The notes beneath the pieces were generated by a model. The model was not told the origin of the DNA. It saw only the letters and a program-made list of their open reading frames with translations, and searched no databases. From Chrysoperla carnea (taxonomy: Eukaryota; Arthropoda; Insecta; Neuroptera; Chrysopidae), in the NCBI RefSeq assembly GCF_905475395.1, contig NC_058338.1, positions 47,217,935 to 47,281,934 on the forward strand: 64,000 nucleotides of DNA, written 5' to 3'. Position 1 is the first letter of the stretch. Each line of letters opens with the position of its first letter. Shown here in pieces: positions 25,301 through 36,497 of the stretch. The position numbers and the translations under genes are program-made.

Positions 25301-25803
25301 AATTAATTAACAAATTATTTATTTACAAAAAAGCCTATATATTTTCAATTGATATTTTTAATCTTGAATCACCGGTTGCAAAGTATGGGCAACACGGGTA
25401 AATTTTGTTACCTACTTGAAACAATTAAGATCTATTTTTGCAAGGATGTAAAAATGTGTTTTTGGACTTTTTTTTTTAATTTTGAGAATTATGTCTTTTT
25501 GTGCTGTTTTTTTATTTTAGAGAAAAGAAAAATTATTTTATTAAGATAAACTAGATATAAAAAATAGTTAAGAACAATTAATTAATACTTGTTATAAAAA
25601 TTAATTAAGGTGAAAATCCCCACACATTTTTTTCTCAATGAATATTATAAATATTTATTAATTATTTTTTTCGTTTTTTTATTTCCAATTTTTTTTCTTC
25701 AGTTTTTTATTTCAAGAACTTCGAATTCTTATTTTTAAGAAACGGGCGTTGCAATTTTTTTCTAGTATTGGTAGTATTGTACAGGTTCGGAGCTAATGAA
25801 ATT
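22376..25803. other. Lis-1 3' UTR and intergenic stretch
   Basis: AATAAA occurs at 22380-22385, only five bases after the stop, which is unusually close for the functional poly-A signal. More distal AT-rich candidates exist, so the 3' UTR end is not fixed. A 92-codon frame at 22699-22977 shows no known motif and probably lies in the UTR. Beyond it, no gene is seen. Confidence 0.5.
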
Positions 25804-25842
25804 TCCTAATTTAAGAATCCAATTTTGATTCTTAAATTAGGA
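25804..25842. repeat. Perfect hairpin, 16-bp arms, 7-base loop
   Basis: The arm at 25804-25819 (TCCTAATTTAAGAATC) is repeated exactly in reverse complement at 25827-25842. It lies in gene-free DNA. It could be a small transposon relic. No RNA product can be inferred from the arms alone. Confidence 0.75.
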
Positions 25843-28634
25843 TTGATATATCACAAAATTTATATTATGAAAAAGTTGAATGCTCAATCATAAAGAGCCT
25901 GTGCAATTTAAGACCATACTTAATTTAAAAGTATTTTTATCTTAAAATTTTTCGGAATACTGCTCTGTCTTAAAAGTACCAAATCGAAATTTTATTGATT
26001 GATTGAATATCTTCAAAAATTATTGATGATATTCAATCATCAATATTTATTTTGTCGCTTTCTAAAAATGCTTCATTTAACGATAAATACTCGCGTATGA
26101 CTTACAGTTTGTTCAAGGCGTTTGTTTTATGGATTTCTTCAACTCAAAAACGGGTACTATGGAGTGAGTGAGTAAGTTTTGAGTTTCGCGAACAATTGGA
26201 ATTAAGAATGGCCAAATGTGTTGAAAACGATCACACATGTCCTATTTTTACCTTAAATTCAGCCACAGTTGGTCTATTTAATTTTAAATAGTACATGGAC
26301 AACGTACTAAATCCATGAATTGTTATAAACGTTTCTATACGGTCAAATAAAGGTATTTTAGAAAAAATAAAAGTTCTTTTATATAAAACAATGAGCATCA
26401 CCTCGAATTCACTTGACGTTTTCTATTCCTAACTTTTTTTAGCATCGCGGCGGACGAAATTCCTACCGTAACTCTGTTTGGTGCAAACTTTAAACTATTT
26501 ATAGTTAACTAGTTAAACTATTTTATTCTTTATACAAAGCCTTATGCTCCCCTAAAGGTACCCTAAAACATCAGCTGCTCTAAACAAAATCGTAGATAAT
26601 TCGTCGCTTTTGTTTTATTAGGCACAGTAATTAAAAACAGACCACTTTCCTGCCACCAACTTTCAGAAGAAAAAAGTTTTCCGGTACTTTTTTGGCAGAA
26701 TGTATTTTAATTTTTCAAGGCGATTTAAGTGCAATTTTATCAAAATTTATTTTTATTTTGTTATAAATGATTATCATCAACAAATAAATGTCCTCTCTTT
26801 TGAATGTGATATGACGTCTCGTTTCACATAAAATATGTCTGAAAACTGTGTATAATAAAAATAGAAATTAAATCTCCGAATGGTTTATTTTTTTAACAGC
26901 CTTGCAAATAGCCTTTTCATACGCTTTTATTAAAACATTTGAAAGGAAATGTTACAATCACTTCTGTTACGTTTGTTATGACAAACCATTGCGACTATTT
27001 CACACGGAGACACATTCTCTCAAATTTATGGAAAATCTTTTATAGCTCAATTTATTCAACCATAAAAGTATTAGACAAACGTTTGATTACACAAATGCAA
27101 AATCGTTTTTTTAATTACGCACGTTCACACTTTACGATTAATACGTGTATGATTCAGAAAAAATAAACCTCATATAATGACCAATTTTCGTTTTTTTATG
27201 TTTTGTTTATTATTAGTCTAAGCGAAATTAGTAATTATTGAATTCAAAAATTGATATCCATGCCATTTTTGAGTTTAATTGTTAGTTTCGGGTTCCTACT
27301 AGGGACTCAATAATTTCTGCCTGCTATCTCTTAAAGAGGGTGGAAAGGAATTTCTCTCTATTTTTTCTTAATAATTTTTATAAAAATTTACAATATAATA
27401 AACTTTTCCTAAATTAAATTAAACAAAATTTTTTTTGTACCTTTGTAAGTATTATTAAAATTCGTTTTTTGATTCTTATTTAAGGGACCCGAAACTGATA
27501 ATAAAAATTTTCTTAAGCAAAATGAAGATTTCTCTTAGGTTTATTTCAGTTAGGCTTGGGGTGCTGGTTGATTAAATTTTTCCAGACATTTTACATTTTT
27601 TAAGCACCCTTAAAAAATTTATTGCCTAAAGTAATATTTTTTAAATAATAATTAAAAATATCTTTTTATAAAAAAAAATGTTGCTAAGATTTTTTACAAA
27701 ATGGAAAAGGGCGTAGTATACGCCATATATATTTAGAATGCTTCAACAATTTTATATATACTTAAGGTGTAAGAAAAGTAAGTTATTTTTGGGAATATAA
27801 GTTTAGTATGGGAAAATTGGAAGGTTTCTGTTTTAAAGCAGTGCCCATGACATTTTTTGTTTCGTTTAACGAAAGATAAAATACAGACCTTAGATTTTTT
27901 TTACAAAAATTGTTATTACTTACAAGTATTAAGATGAAAAATAATACAAATTTTGAAAATCGTCCAATAGATATTTTTATGTAGAGGTTAATTTATAAGA
28001 ATTTTAGAAAATTCTGTTGTATATTTTCAAAAAAAAATATCGACTATTTACAAGGTTGATAAGTAATCAAAAAATTTTTATTTTTACTTAACTATAAATG
28101 AATTTTTCCGGATATTGATTTAAGCTTGATATTTTCATTAGCTAAAATCTGTTTGGTGGTGTATTTTTTTAAACTCCTCTATATGATTATCGTATCCGAT
28201 ACTAAGGAAAAAATTTACATTTTTATATTCCATTTTTATTCAGTATACGCATTAATACCCCAAATGCATTAAAACTGTGTTCGAAGTCATATATTTTTAC
28301 AAAATCTCTGATTTTGGTCACGAATTTTCTTTATAAAAATTGTATCGGTTACGGTATTGTATCTAGATTTATTTGAGAAGTGGAATGCACGTGAAGATGC
28401 TAAAAGAACTACTACTATACGGAAACCGATATTTCTAAATTTTTATACCTTCCTAAAAGTTAATATACGTTAAGACCAAAAGAAGTCTCTTTTATGTGAT
28501 GAAGACTTGAAAGATATGACAAATTTTTTTTCATGGTTAACAACTTTATCGTTCATGTTCTAAAATTTGTTGTTTACAAGCAGAACAATTAAATCTTTAC
28601 AGTTTCATGTTTAAACTGACTATTGACTTAAACA
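25843..28634. other. Gene-free stretch
   Basis: AT-rich and without a supportable gene. A 17-base motif near 27281-27297 (GTTAGTTTCGGGTTCCT) recurs in reverse complement at about 27485-27501 with few changes. This suggests a 220-bp non-autonomous element with short terminal repeats. A 12-bp inverted repeat also sits at 25998-26040. Confidence 0.45.
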
Positions 28635-28747
28635 ACGTAAAACGGTAGCATATATCAAAAAATCGAATCAAAAGCCAGCATTTATTATGCCACATCATTC
28701 GTATGTTATGCGACGAAAAAAAATGCTGGCTTATGATTGTTTTACGC
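28635..28747. repeat. Inverted-repeat element of about 113 bp
   Basis: AAGCCAGCATTT at 28672-28683 pairs exactly with AAATGCTGGCTT at 28721-28732. The outer ACGTAAAAC at 28635 pairs with GTTTTACG at 28739. The spacing between inner and outer blocks is similar on both sides. It fits a small MITE. Confidence 0.55.
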
Positions 28748-29490
28748 TTTAATAACGTTTGAATGGAGCTAGGTCTTTAGTTTAGCCATACAACCAATTT
28801 ACATCAATAAAATAGTGTAGTTTGGTTGCTATAGTTGACTTGAGCAATCAGTTTTACTTGTTTCAGTCCGGATTCAATTAATGAAATACATAATGAAAAC
28901 AATCTTAAATTCAATTATTTAAAAAGAAATTCATTTATAGTTAATTCCTATATTATACATTAGATACAAAGTGTAATTTTAGAAAACCTGGCATTCTAAT
29001 TATTACCCTGCCTGCTATTTATTAATAAATTACGATTATTATTCTGCAGCACTTATTATAAAGAAAAATCAATTAAATTATGCAAAAACTTAATTAATTA
29101 TTATTGATTTTAGGTAATATATTATATTTGTATAATAGAAAGTAAAAATATTATTGAATTATTGTACCTAGTTAGTGATATTTAAACAGTTTTAAACAAA
29201 CAAAAATATTAAAAAAAAAAAAACATAGTATTTTAATTTGCTATTACAAGGACGTAAACATCTCTTTTCTCTCTGTCACACACACATAGCAGATTTTAAA
29301 CTAAAGAGACAAAAACAAAATTGAGAATTTCCACATTTTCTCTCCTAATTTTAATGTGAATGTAATTATTAAAGTAATACAAAAAATAAAAACAGCTACA
29401 TTTATATAATAAAAACCAGCATAATAAATAATAAGTCATTGACTGCTTAACTTTAATCAATGTATGTTCTTTTATTATCCTTTTGGTAGC

Positions 29491-29518
29491 CGGAACGCAT
29501 ATAGCTATATGCGTTCCG
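29491..29518. repeat. Perfect 28-bp palindrome
   Basis: CGGAACGCATATAG reads into its own reverse complement with no loop. Past one unpaired base, TAGC and GCTA extend the symmetry. It holds four CpG dinucleotides in AT-rich DNA. A 117-codon minus-strand frame (29296-29649) crosses it but shows no known domain. Confidence 0.85.
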
Positions 29519-30780
29519 CTAGCGAACTCTACAACATTACCCACGGCTGCAAATATGCTAAGATTTAGAGAACGTGAAACCTGAGCCTGTATTTCTACAA
29601 TTTTTGTGTGCCTGCCGTTTATATTGAAAGAAAGTCTTTGACAACACAATAAAGCAAGTTTGTAAATATCGAGGAGTTTATAAAATGGAATGGAATTTTG
29701 CTACTTTTCGAATCAATTTTTCAACCTTTTTAACAATTTAAACTTCCTGTCATTTATTTTTGAATATTACTCTGAAAATAACTTTCTTTTAACATATCAG
29801 GCAGGTAAAAAAATGGTCGAATTATAAAAATCATAAAACTCGATTTCCATAAACACTCAGCCAAAGTTAAAACCTCATTTTACTTTATTTCCAAACTTAC
29901 TTTTATCAACCTTCAAATTAAATGATACACAAAAAGAATCAGAGAAACTTCGAAAAAAATGGCTTAGATGCGTTACTATTTTGACTATTTGTTTTGGTCA
30001 ATGTGGCTGAAGAGTAGCGTTCGGATGAGCCATTAATAAAGTTAATGGTAGATTTTTAAATGAGTTAAAAGCTATTAGTATTTGATGGTAATTTCAGGAC
30101 GATTGAAAATTTGAGAAGCTGCTTTTAAAGACGTACTTAACAACTTTTACTCTACAAAAATGTTCAACACATGAAATCGTTGTTGGACACAACCTAAACA
30201 ACAGGCGTGCAAATTTTCAACCATTCTGGAATGACTATAGAATACTACTCACTGGCTTTAGACTAGGAAATATCAGATCAAAGGCAACAGTTTTAGATTT
30301 TGAAAACATACCCTTTTAACGAAGCTAAGTATATAAAAAGCAAAAAAGGACGATCAATATGGTTGAAGGAATGCGGTAGGTAGGCCATCCCTAAATTTAG
30401 AAAATGCCGTAAAGATGATTTTTTTTTATTCATTTTAATAAGGCTCAAGAACGAAATAAAACTTGCAATCATTTTGTTTTAGTGGAAAATGTTTGCTATA
30501 TCAGTCTAGTTCAGAGGTCACTGTTTTGAGAAAAAATAAGACTAGAATTTGAACAATGTTAAGGTAAGTAACATACGATATTTAAAGCTGAATATCTTCC
30601 ATTCAGAACATCAAGATACATTAGCTATTTTATCATTATGTACATAATAGCAATAATTACAAGATACAATAAAAGCAAATTACAAAAGCATGTATTTGAA
30701 TATTGAACCATTTATATCTGATAATTTTTTTGATATACAATTTCCAAATAATCGTATACCCAGACGCAATTTATTAGATA
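29519..30780. other. Gene-free stretch
   Basis: No gene or clear repeat is seen. The sequence is AT-rich, with short minus-strand frames only. Confidence 0.5.
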
Positions 30781-31440
30781 ACAAGTGAAAACAAACAATT
30801 GACTGAGTTAATTGTTGAAATACCATGTATAGGCAGTGTTGATAACTCTGTCACATTTCACATACATACATATCTGACATATTTAACTGATATTCTCATA
30901 TAATGCGCAAGTGTTGATGCGCAATCGTTTGTTTTTTTTGACGTCATGTAAATAACAAAAGATATTCACTTTGATATTCCTATATTAATACATACTATAA
31001 AATTTGTACCTAATTAACGCCCTCGTGGGTAAACAGTGATGTTTACAAAAAAATGTTTCAAACAAAAGTTGTTTATTTTTTTGTAAGGAACATTTTTTAC
31101 ATTTAAACTTTAATTCTATCTCTAACGGTTTACAAGATGGGTACTACGGACCCATGACCCAATTGACCCATGTTGCTCATTTACGAACTTGACCTCACTT
31201 TTTACGTCCTAAGCACGCTGTAAAAATTTCAGCTTGATATCTCTTTTCGTTTTTGAGTAATCGTGACCACAGACGGACAGCCGGACGGACGGACGGACAA
31301 CCGGAAATGGATTAATTAGGTGATTTTATGAACACCTATACCAATTTTTTTTTTGTAGCATCAATATTTTTAGGCGTTACAAACTTGGGACTAAACTTAT
31401 AATACTATGTATATTTCATATATACATGGTATAAAAACCA
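30781..31440 (+). repeat. Dispersed repeat D, longest copy (about 660 bp)
   Basis: The left end near ACAATTGACTGAGTTAATTG also occurs at about 41450 and, inverted, near 53480. The middle (AAGATGGGTACTACGGACCC) occurs inverted near 53205. The right end carries a GGACGGACGGACGGAC tract, AACACCTATACCAA, GCGTTACAAACTTGGGACTA and ATATACATGGTATAAAAA. It recurs at 59095-59293 and inverted at 50114-50280. No protein is encoded. It is an interspersed element of unassigned class, with partial copies across the window. Confidence 0.7.
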
Positions 31441-32003
31441 CAGGGTATCGTTATATACCGATAGACCAGCGTATTCTCTACATTACAGCACTGTATAATG
31501 GTATTGATAGAAACGTATCAATTTCCATCACAAAGGTGTAATATGTTAAGAAACGCTATTAGATGTGGTTTTTGCATAACATTAACAGCATCTTTGTAGA
31601 AAGCAGAGAGAAAGTTTTAATTTAAAGAAGGATAAAATTGTTGATCCGTTTGTTGATCAATAGCTAGTCAGCTTAATAAAGAAAGAATAAAAACTATTAA
31701 GAGAAAAAGAACAAAGTTTTAATTTTCATTAAAATAAGGGTGTTAACCAATCATCAATGAGCACAACAATCAGTTATTGATCTGTTTTATCCGCGAGCTT
31801 TTCGATTATTGTAGATTAGTGGTGGCGTCTATAATCAACTAATACTAAAATTTAAACTAGAGATTATTTTTACAGCATATAGAGAGCACTACTATGTTGT
31901 GAAAATAAAAAAACAGCTGTTACGAACACTTCAAAAATTTGTACTTGTTTTAAAGTATAACCTAATTTAAAATATATGTAAAGAAAACATATCTTCCAGA
32001 AAA
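31441..32003. other. Upstream region and 5' UTR of the PRKRIP1 homologue
   Basis: No other gene is seen. The promoter of the next gene should lie here, but no confident TATA box or initiator could be chosen from the AT-rich sequence. Confidence 0.4.
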
Positions 32004-32835
32004 ATGAATGACGAGATTACTCCACCAGATCATAAAAATAATGAAGAAAAAGTTACTAAAGTTCGAAACTTAGCAGATCTTCAACGAATGAAATTAGAAA
32101 AATTAATGAAAAATCCTGTAAGTTTTTTTATAAGCATTTTCTTTAAATATTTTCAAATAAATCTCATTTGATTTGTAGGACAAACCAGTTATAATACCTG
32201 AAAAACCAAAAACAAAAAATGTTCCACCAGTCCCAGATTTTGTTCGAAATGTTATGGGATCTAGTGCCGGAGCCGGTTCGGGTGAATTTCATGTTTACCG
32301 ACATTTACGTCGCAAAGAATACGCTCGACAAAAATTCATCCAAGAGATGAGTAAACGTGAACAATTAGAATTCGAATATCAAGAAAAATTAGAAAATAAT
32401 CGTAGATTAGCTGAGGAAAAAACGGCTAAAAAACGTGCAAAACGATTGAAGAAAAAGGCGAAAATGAAAAATAAAAAACGGAAAACAAATAATCAACAAC
32501 AAAAAATTGAGAAAAGTGATTCGGAAAGTGAAAGTGATTCTGGAAATGAGGGCACTGATGAAGAAACTGAAAAACTAGAAAAACAGGATGAGAATAAAGT
32601 AAGAGGCGAATCGGAAGAGCATGAAAAACAAGAGAGCAAAGAAGAAAGTGAAAATAAAGTAAGTAATAAAACAGAAGCGCCTTCAAATTCAATGGAGGAA
32701 AAAGAAGTAGCTTCGACAGAATCTGACAATGTTAAAAGTGTACATAATACGATTTCGAAAGTAGAAAAAACTTCGAATGAACCCAAAGTTGAAGAAAATT
32801 TACCTGAATCGAAGAATGAAATTGAAGTAGAATAG
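32004..32835 (+). CDS. PRKRIP1: PRKR-interacting protein 1 homologue, complete, two coding exons
   Basis: Human PRKRIP1 is a small nuclear double-stranded-RNA-binding protein. It is found in the spliceosome and was first described as an inhibitor of the kinase PKR. Coding exons are 32004-32117 and 32179-32835, with a GTAAGT donor and a TTTGTAG acceptor between codons, giving 256 aa. The start codon follows an A-rich leader (AAAATG). The diagnostic core is VPDFVRNVMGSSAGAGSGEF, continuing HVYRHLRRKEYARQ (about residues 54-88), preceded by LKLxKLMKNPDKP-like sequence spanning the splice. A basic, coiled-coil-prone Lys/Arg segment follows (about 95-145). The C-terminal 110 residues are acidic Glu/Ser/Lys low complexity, which makes this protein longer than the 184-aa human one. 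The tail is likely disordered and variable. Insects lack a PKR orthologue, so a splicing role is more likely than kinase inhibition (inference). Confidence 0.93.
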
Positions 32836-32866
32836 CTTTGTGTGTAAGATATTTGTAAGATATCAC

Positions 32867-32872
32867 AATAAA
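32867..32872 (+). terminator. Poly-A signal of the PRKRIP1 homologue
   Basis: AATAAA lies 31 bases after the stop codon and is followed by a T-rich stretch. It is the best nearby cleavage signal and implies a very short 3' UTR. Confidence 0.6.
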
Positions 32873-35800
32873 TAATTATAATTTCTCATCTCACATGATT
32901 TTGTGGTAATTCTTTTTAAATATTGCCTAAAATATTTTCTGAAAATTCTGTTTAAATGACCTGATTTTGTGGTAGTTTAAAAAAAAAATATTATTCTAAG
33001 GTATTCTATTTGTCAACATCACGGATAATTGTGCCTAAAGGAATTCCAAACAATTTTTAATTATCAGTAATTAAATAAAAGTAAGTAGGAAAATAGTTAT
33101 GTGCAAAAGGTCAATATCACAATTGACGTAGATAAGATTTACAACAATAATTAATAAGTTTTTTTTTTAGAAATGTTTAGGAAGAAGGAAGTTTTTAACA
33201 CAGATGTGTTGTACATAGTCGAAAAATAATATTTAATAATAATAACAAATATTTTTGTCATTGTTTGATATTTGATAAACCCTGCCATTTGGGTTATGTA
33301 GGTATTATATATTTATACTATGTTCAATAGCTCTCTGTTATTGTATCATAGTCTTCATAGATCACACTACACTGTAATAACATACTCTTGGGAATTGAAT
33401 TACATTTATTGACTACCATACCAATTTACTATTGACGTATTAATGCGAAGGCATTCATGGCAAATACCTAGTTTTTATTTATTAAAATTTCATTTTCTAC
33501 ACTTATAGCATTTTTGCTATAAGTGTAGAAAAGTATTTGTGTACTTACAAATAAGGTATTCCACTATTTTTGAAAAAGTACTTGAAAATGTTGATTTTGC
33601 TAATCAAAAGCCACCAAAAATTTATTTCGGAAAAATACACACGCTTTCTTGCCAAAAACTTAAATTAAATTTTAAAAGTTTTTTAAACTGTCAAAAAAGC
33701 GGGCATTCAATTTGATGACGTAATATGGGTATCACTATACGAAATAACACAAATAATTTTGACAGATATATTCATAGACTTCGGATTATAATAAATATAA
33801 ATACTTATTATCTATGTATATATTATACCCAGCTGTCTACACTGAACTAATTGATGGTCTATGACTCATACCGCTATGACATCACAGCAGGGCTTCTCCG
33901 CGTTTTAGGTCACGTGATATACAGTTTAAAAATTATGATTTTTAATTTTAAATTTTTTAAAGAAAAATGCGTTTTTATGACTCGAAATCAGAATATTTAA
34001 GTATATTTTTACATAAATTTTAACTTTTTTCAAATTTCATGATTTATTTTTGACTAACGATAATACCCTACTATAAAATTATCCGGATGTATGGAGGATT
34101 AAACCAAAACTTTAAAGTCTGGATATATGTCTGCAAATTGGATCGGATGCATTTATTTAGATCTACAAAGTGGTTCGAAAATAGATAGATAATAAGATGA
34201 CATTTTTCGATCAGGGATTTGTAATTGTTTAATAGATGAGTTTAACATAATATTAGTAATATAAATGTTTAATATTCTAAAATAAAAAAATATGAAATTT
34301 TTCATTTAACATTCGTAATATGGAAATATTTACCATAGAAAAAAATTTATAAATTTATATTTTCTCGAAAAAAATTCAAAAACCTCCAAGAAATTCAAAT
34401 TTTATATTTTAGAACATTGAACGTATCTCTATAAATATTAAAATTAGAAGAAATTCAGATCCCCCAAGGATAGTTCAGCAATACTTTCTGGACTCTAGTA
34501 GACTCTAGCTGTAGTAATTTGATTTCGTACAACTTTTTCGAAAGCAACGCTTTCTTATTTAGATTAGTTTTTTTAAATTTCACAGACCATTTGACAGGCA
34601 GACGGCGATATTTTAGGTATCTGAAGCTTTAAAATTTCGATCGATAATTTTTTTAATTGAATTATTGATTTGGGTGGAGGATATATATGGCATGTAGAGA
34701 ATGAAATATCAGATTCGTAATCTCAAACGTTTTTTCGCCGTTGCTTGTTCTGTAAAAGCGAACTTCGCATAGAATGTAACACAAGGTTAGTTGCAGACAA
34801 CCACAATTGAATCATCTAGTTAAAAACCAGGGAATAATCTAGTTAAACCAGAGTAGAAATGAGTAGTTAGTATTTAGATTGAGCATTGTAACATCAACTG
34901 TGAAATATGACTCTTTCTGACATCTATTTATGAGTATATGCATTATACGTGGTTCGCTTCGTATGGAATAATAGAGTGAAGTCTATGTGGCTTTGTCAGT
35001 TTTGGTTGATAGATAGCTGATGTGAAATACGTATATCTTAGATAACGAAATAAAGTACATTACCGGGACATTAAAATTGGTATTTGTATGGAGACATTTT
35101 AAACGGTTCTCATATTAGTGATAAAATTTGTGTCTTATTAGCTAAAAAAGTCGAGCAAAGCGGTTTCCAGGTACTTTAAATCTAGCCGAGTTAATGAGTC
35201 ATGTTAATGATTCATTAACCTTATGTCATTATAATCAGATATTGTTTGTCTTATCTGCAGTCTACTATATTATCAAATTTCCTTTTCATAGACTTATTCT
35301 CCCAACCTTCAAGGGCGTTGCAATGAAAAGGAGTTACTCGAAGCCTAACTTCTGGTAATTCCTGTTCAGAACAAGTTTTTTGGCCGTTTCATTAAGGTTA
35401 AATCTGCAGTATTCCGAAGCCAATGTGTCGAGGTAATCTATTTTGGCATGAAGACATTTAATGTAGCCTAGCCTCCTACATTCTTTATGCCTCAGCCGAA
35501 ATTAAGGCATTAATCTCTTGTTTGAATAGTGAGAGAACTTTGTCCTAGTGCGAAGTTGTTTCTCGTTGATTCCCGCTCTCGCTAAAAACCTTGATAAAAA
35601 AGGTCTTATGAAAGTTATTATACTATCATTTACTATTAGAAATTAATCAGAGGTAAACTTAAATATCCTACGGATCCACTACAAAAAAAAATTGAAATGG
35701 TCGATGACGATGCGAACATATCCGACAATAGGTCTCGTGAAAATGGGACATAACATTCGTTCACGACGACATAACACCAACGAAGCCAAACGCTTATATA

Positions 35801-36384
35801 TGTGGAGTGGTGTACTTGTACTCTTGTTGTAATATACCGCCGTGCGCTGTATGTGTAGTGTATATCTGGCACACACACATACACATTACATCTATGTACA
35901 CATCAAAAACTCGTAACTATACATACAACTATATACAGCCATATAGGCAAATGTAGTCTCATTCTTAAGAATCGATCAGGACTGTCAGAAAGTACACTGT
36001 ACGTACACTAACACTACATGTACATGTTATATCAAAAGTGCAAATGTATTCACATTTTAAAGTGATTTTGTGTTAAAAAAAAAACTTTCAACAATATTTT
36101 GTATAAATTATGTGTATAAATAAGTTATTAATAATATGCTTTTAAGTATTTGTACTTTATATTTACAAAAATGAATTGTACATATATTATTATACAAAAA
36201 TAATTACTTAGTTTTTTTTTGTTTTAAATAATATTATTTGTGTTCAAATATTTTATACAGACCCAATTAAAAAAAAAAATTGTATTAACAATGTTAATCA
36301 GTGATTGTGTATAATACCCAGGAAAATTGATGTGATATAGTATTTATTTTGTGTGTAATATACTACTAAAATAATACCGTCAAG
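32873..36384. other. Intergenic region and upstream part of the GRK gene
   Basis: No coding exon is seen. A hairpin at 33493 is listed separately. The stretch 35650-36030 is less AT-rich and holds CA/TG-rich and TACATGTACATGT-type repeats. It may be promoter or 5' UTR of the kinase gene. The start of that transcript is not located. Confidence 0.45.
33493..33532. repeat. Perfect hairpin, 18-bp arms, 4-base loop
   Basis: The 18 bases at 33493-33510 (TTTTCTACACTTATAGCA) recur as exact reverse complement at 33515-33532, around TTTT. The short loop and perfect pairing look more like a recent inverted duplication or transposon stem than a microRNA precursor. Confidence 0.8.
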
Positions 36385-36497
36385 ATGGCTGACTTGGAGG
36401 CTGTTCTAGCTGATGTCAGCTACCTGATGGCTATGGAAAAGTCAAAATGTACACCTGCCGCAAGAGCTAGTAAAAAAATTATATTACCAGATCCTAG
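36385..36497 (+). CDS. Gprk1: GRK2/3-type G protein-coupled receptor kinase, first coding exon only
   Basis: GRK2-family kinases phosphorylate activated G protein-coupled receptors and start arrestin-dependent desensitisation. The exon encodes [20 protein letters not shown], then [17 protein letters not shown] plus two bases of a split codon. This matches the N-terminus of vertebrate GRK2/3 and Drosophila Gprk1 almost residue for residue. The start CAAGATGG has good context and stops lie upstream. The donor is AG|GTGCGT at 36498. Only 37 codons of a protein that is usually about 690 aa are here. This part precedes the RGS-homology domain and is the helix that contacts active receptor. I could not find the next exon (family sequence resembling SVMQKYL) before position 64000. 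Confidence 0.92.

Noticed and set aside
29296-29649. 117-codon minus-strand frame spanning the 28-bp palindrome
   Set aside because: No known domain. The second half is Tyr/Phe/Leu/Cys-rich as expected from AT-rich DNA, and no splice context supports an exon.
32426-32786. Two minus-strand frames opposite the PRKRIP1 tail
   Set aside because: They are antisense shadows of the low-complexity Glu/Lys/Ser coding sequence.
35636-35884. Two overlapping minus-strand frames upstream of the GRK exon
   Set aside because: They are derived from CA/TG-rich simple sequence in two frames, with no motif.
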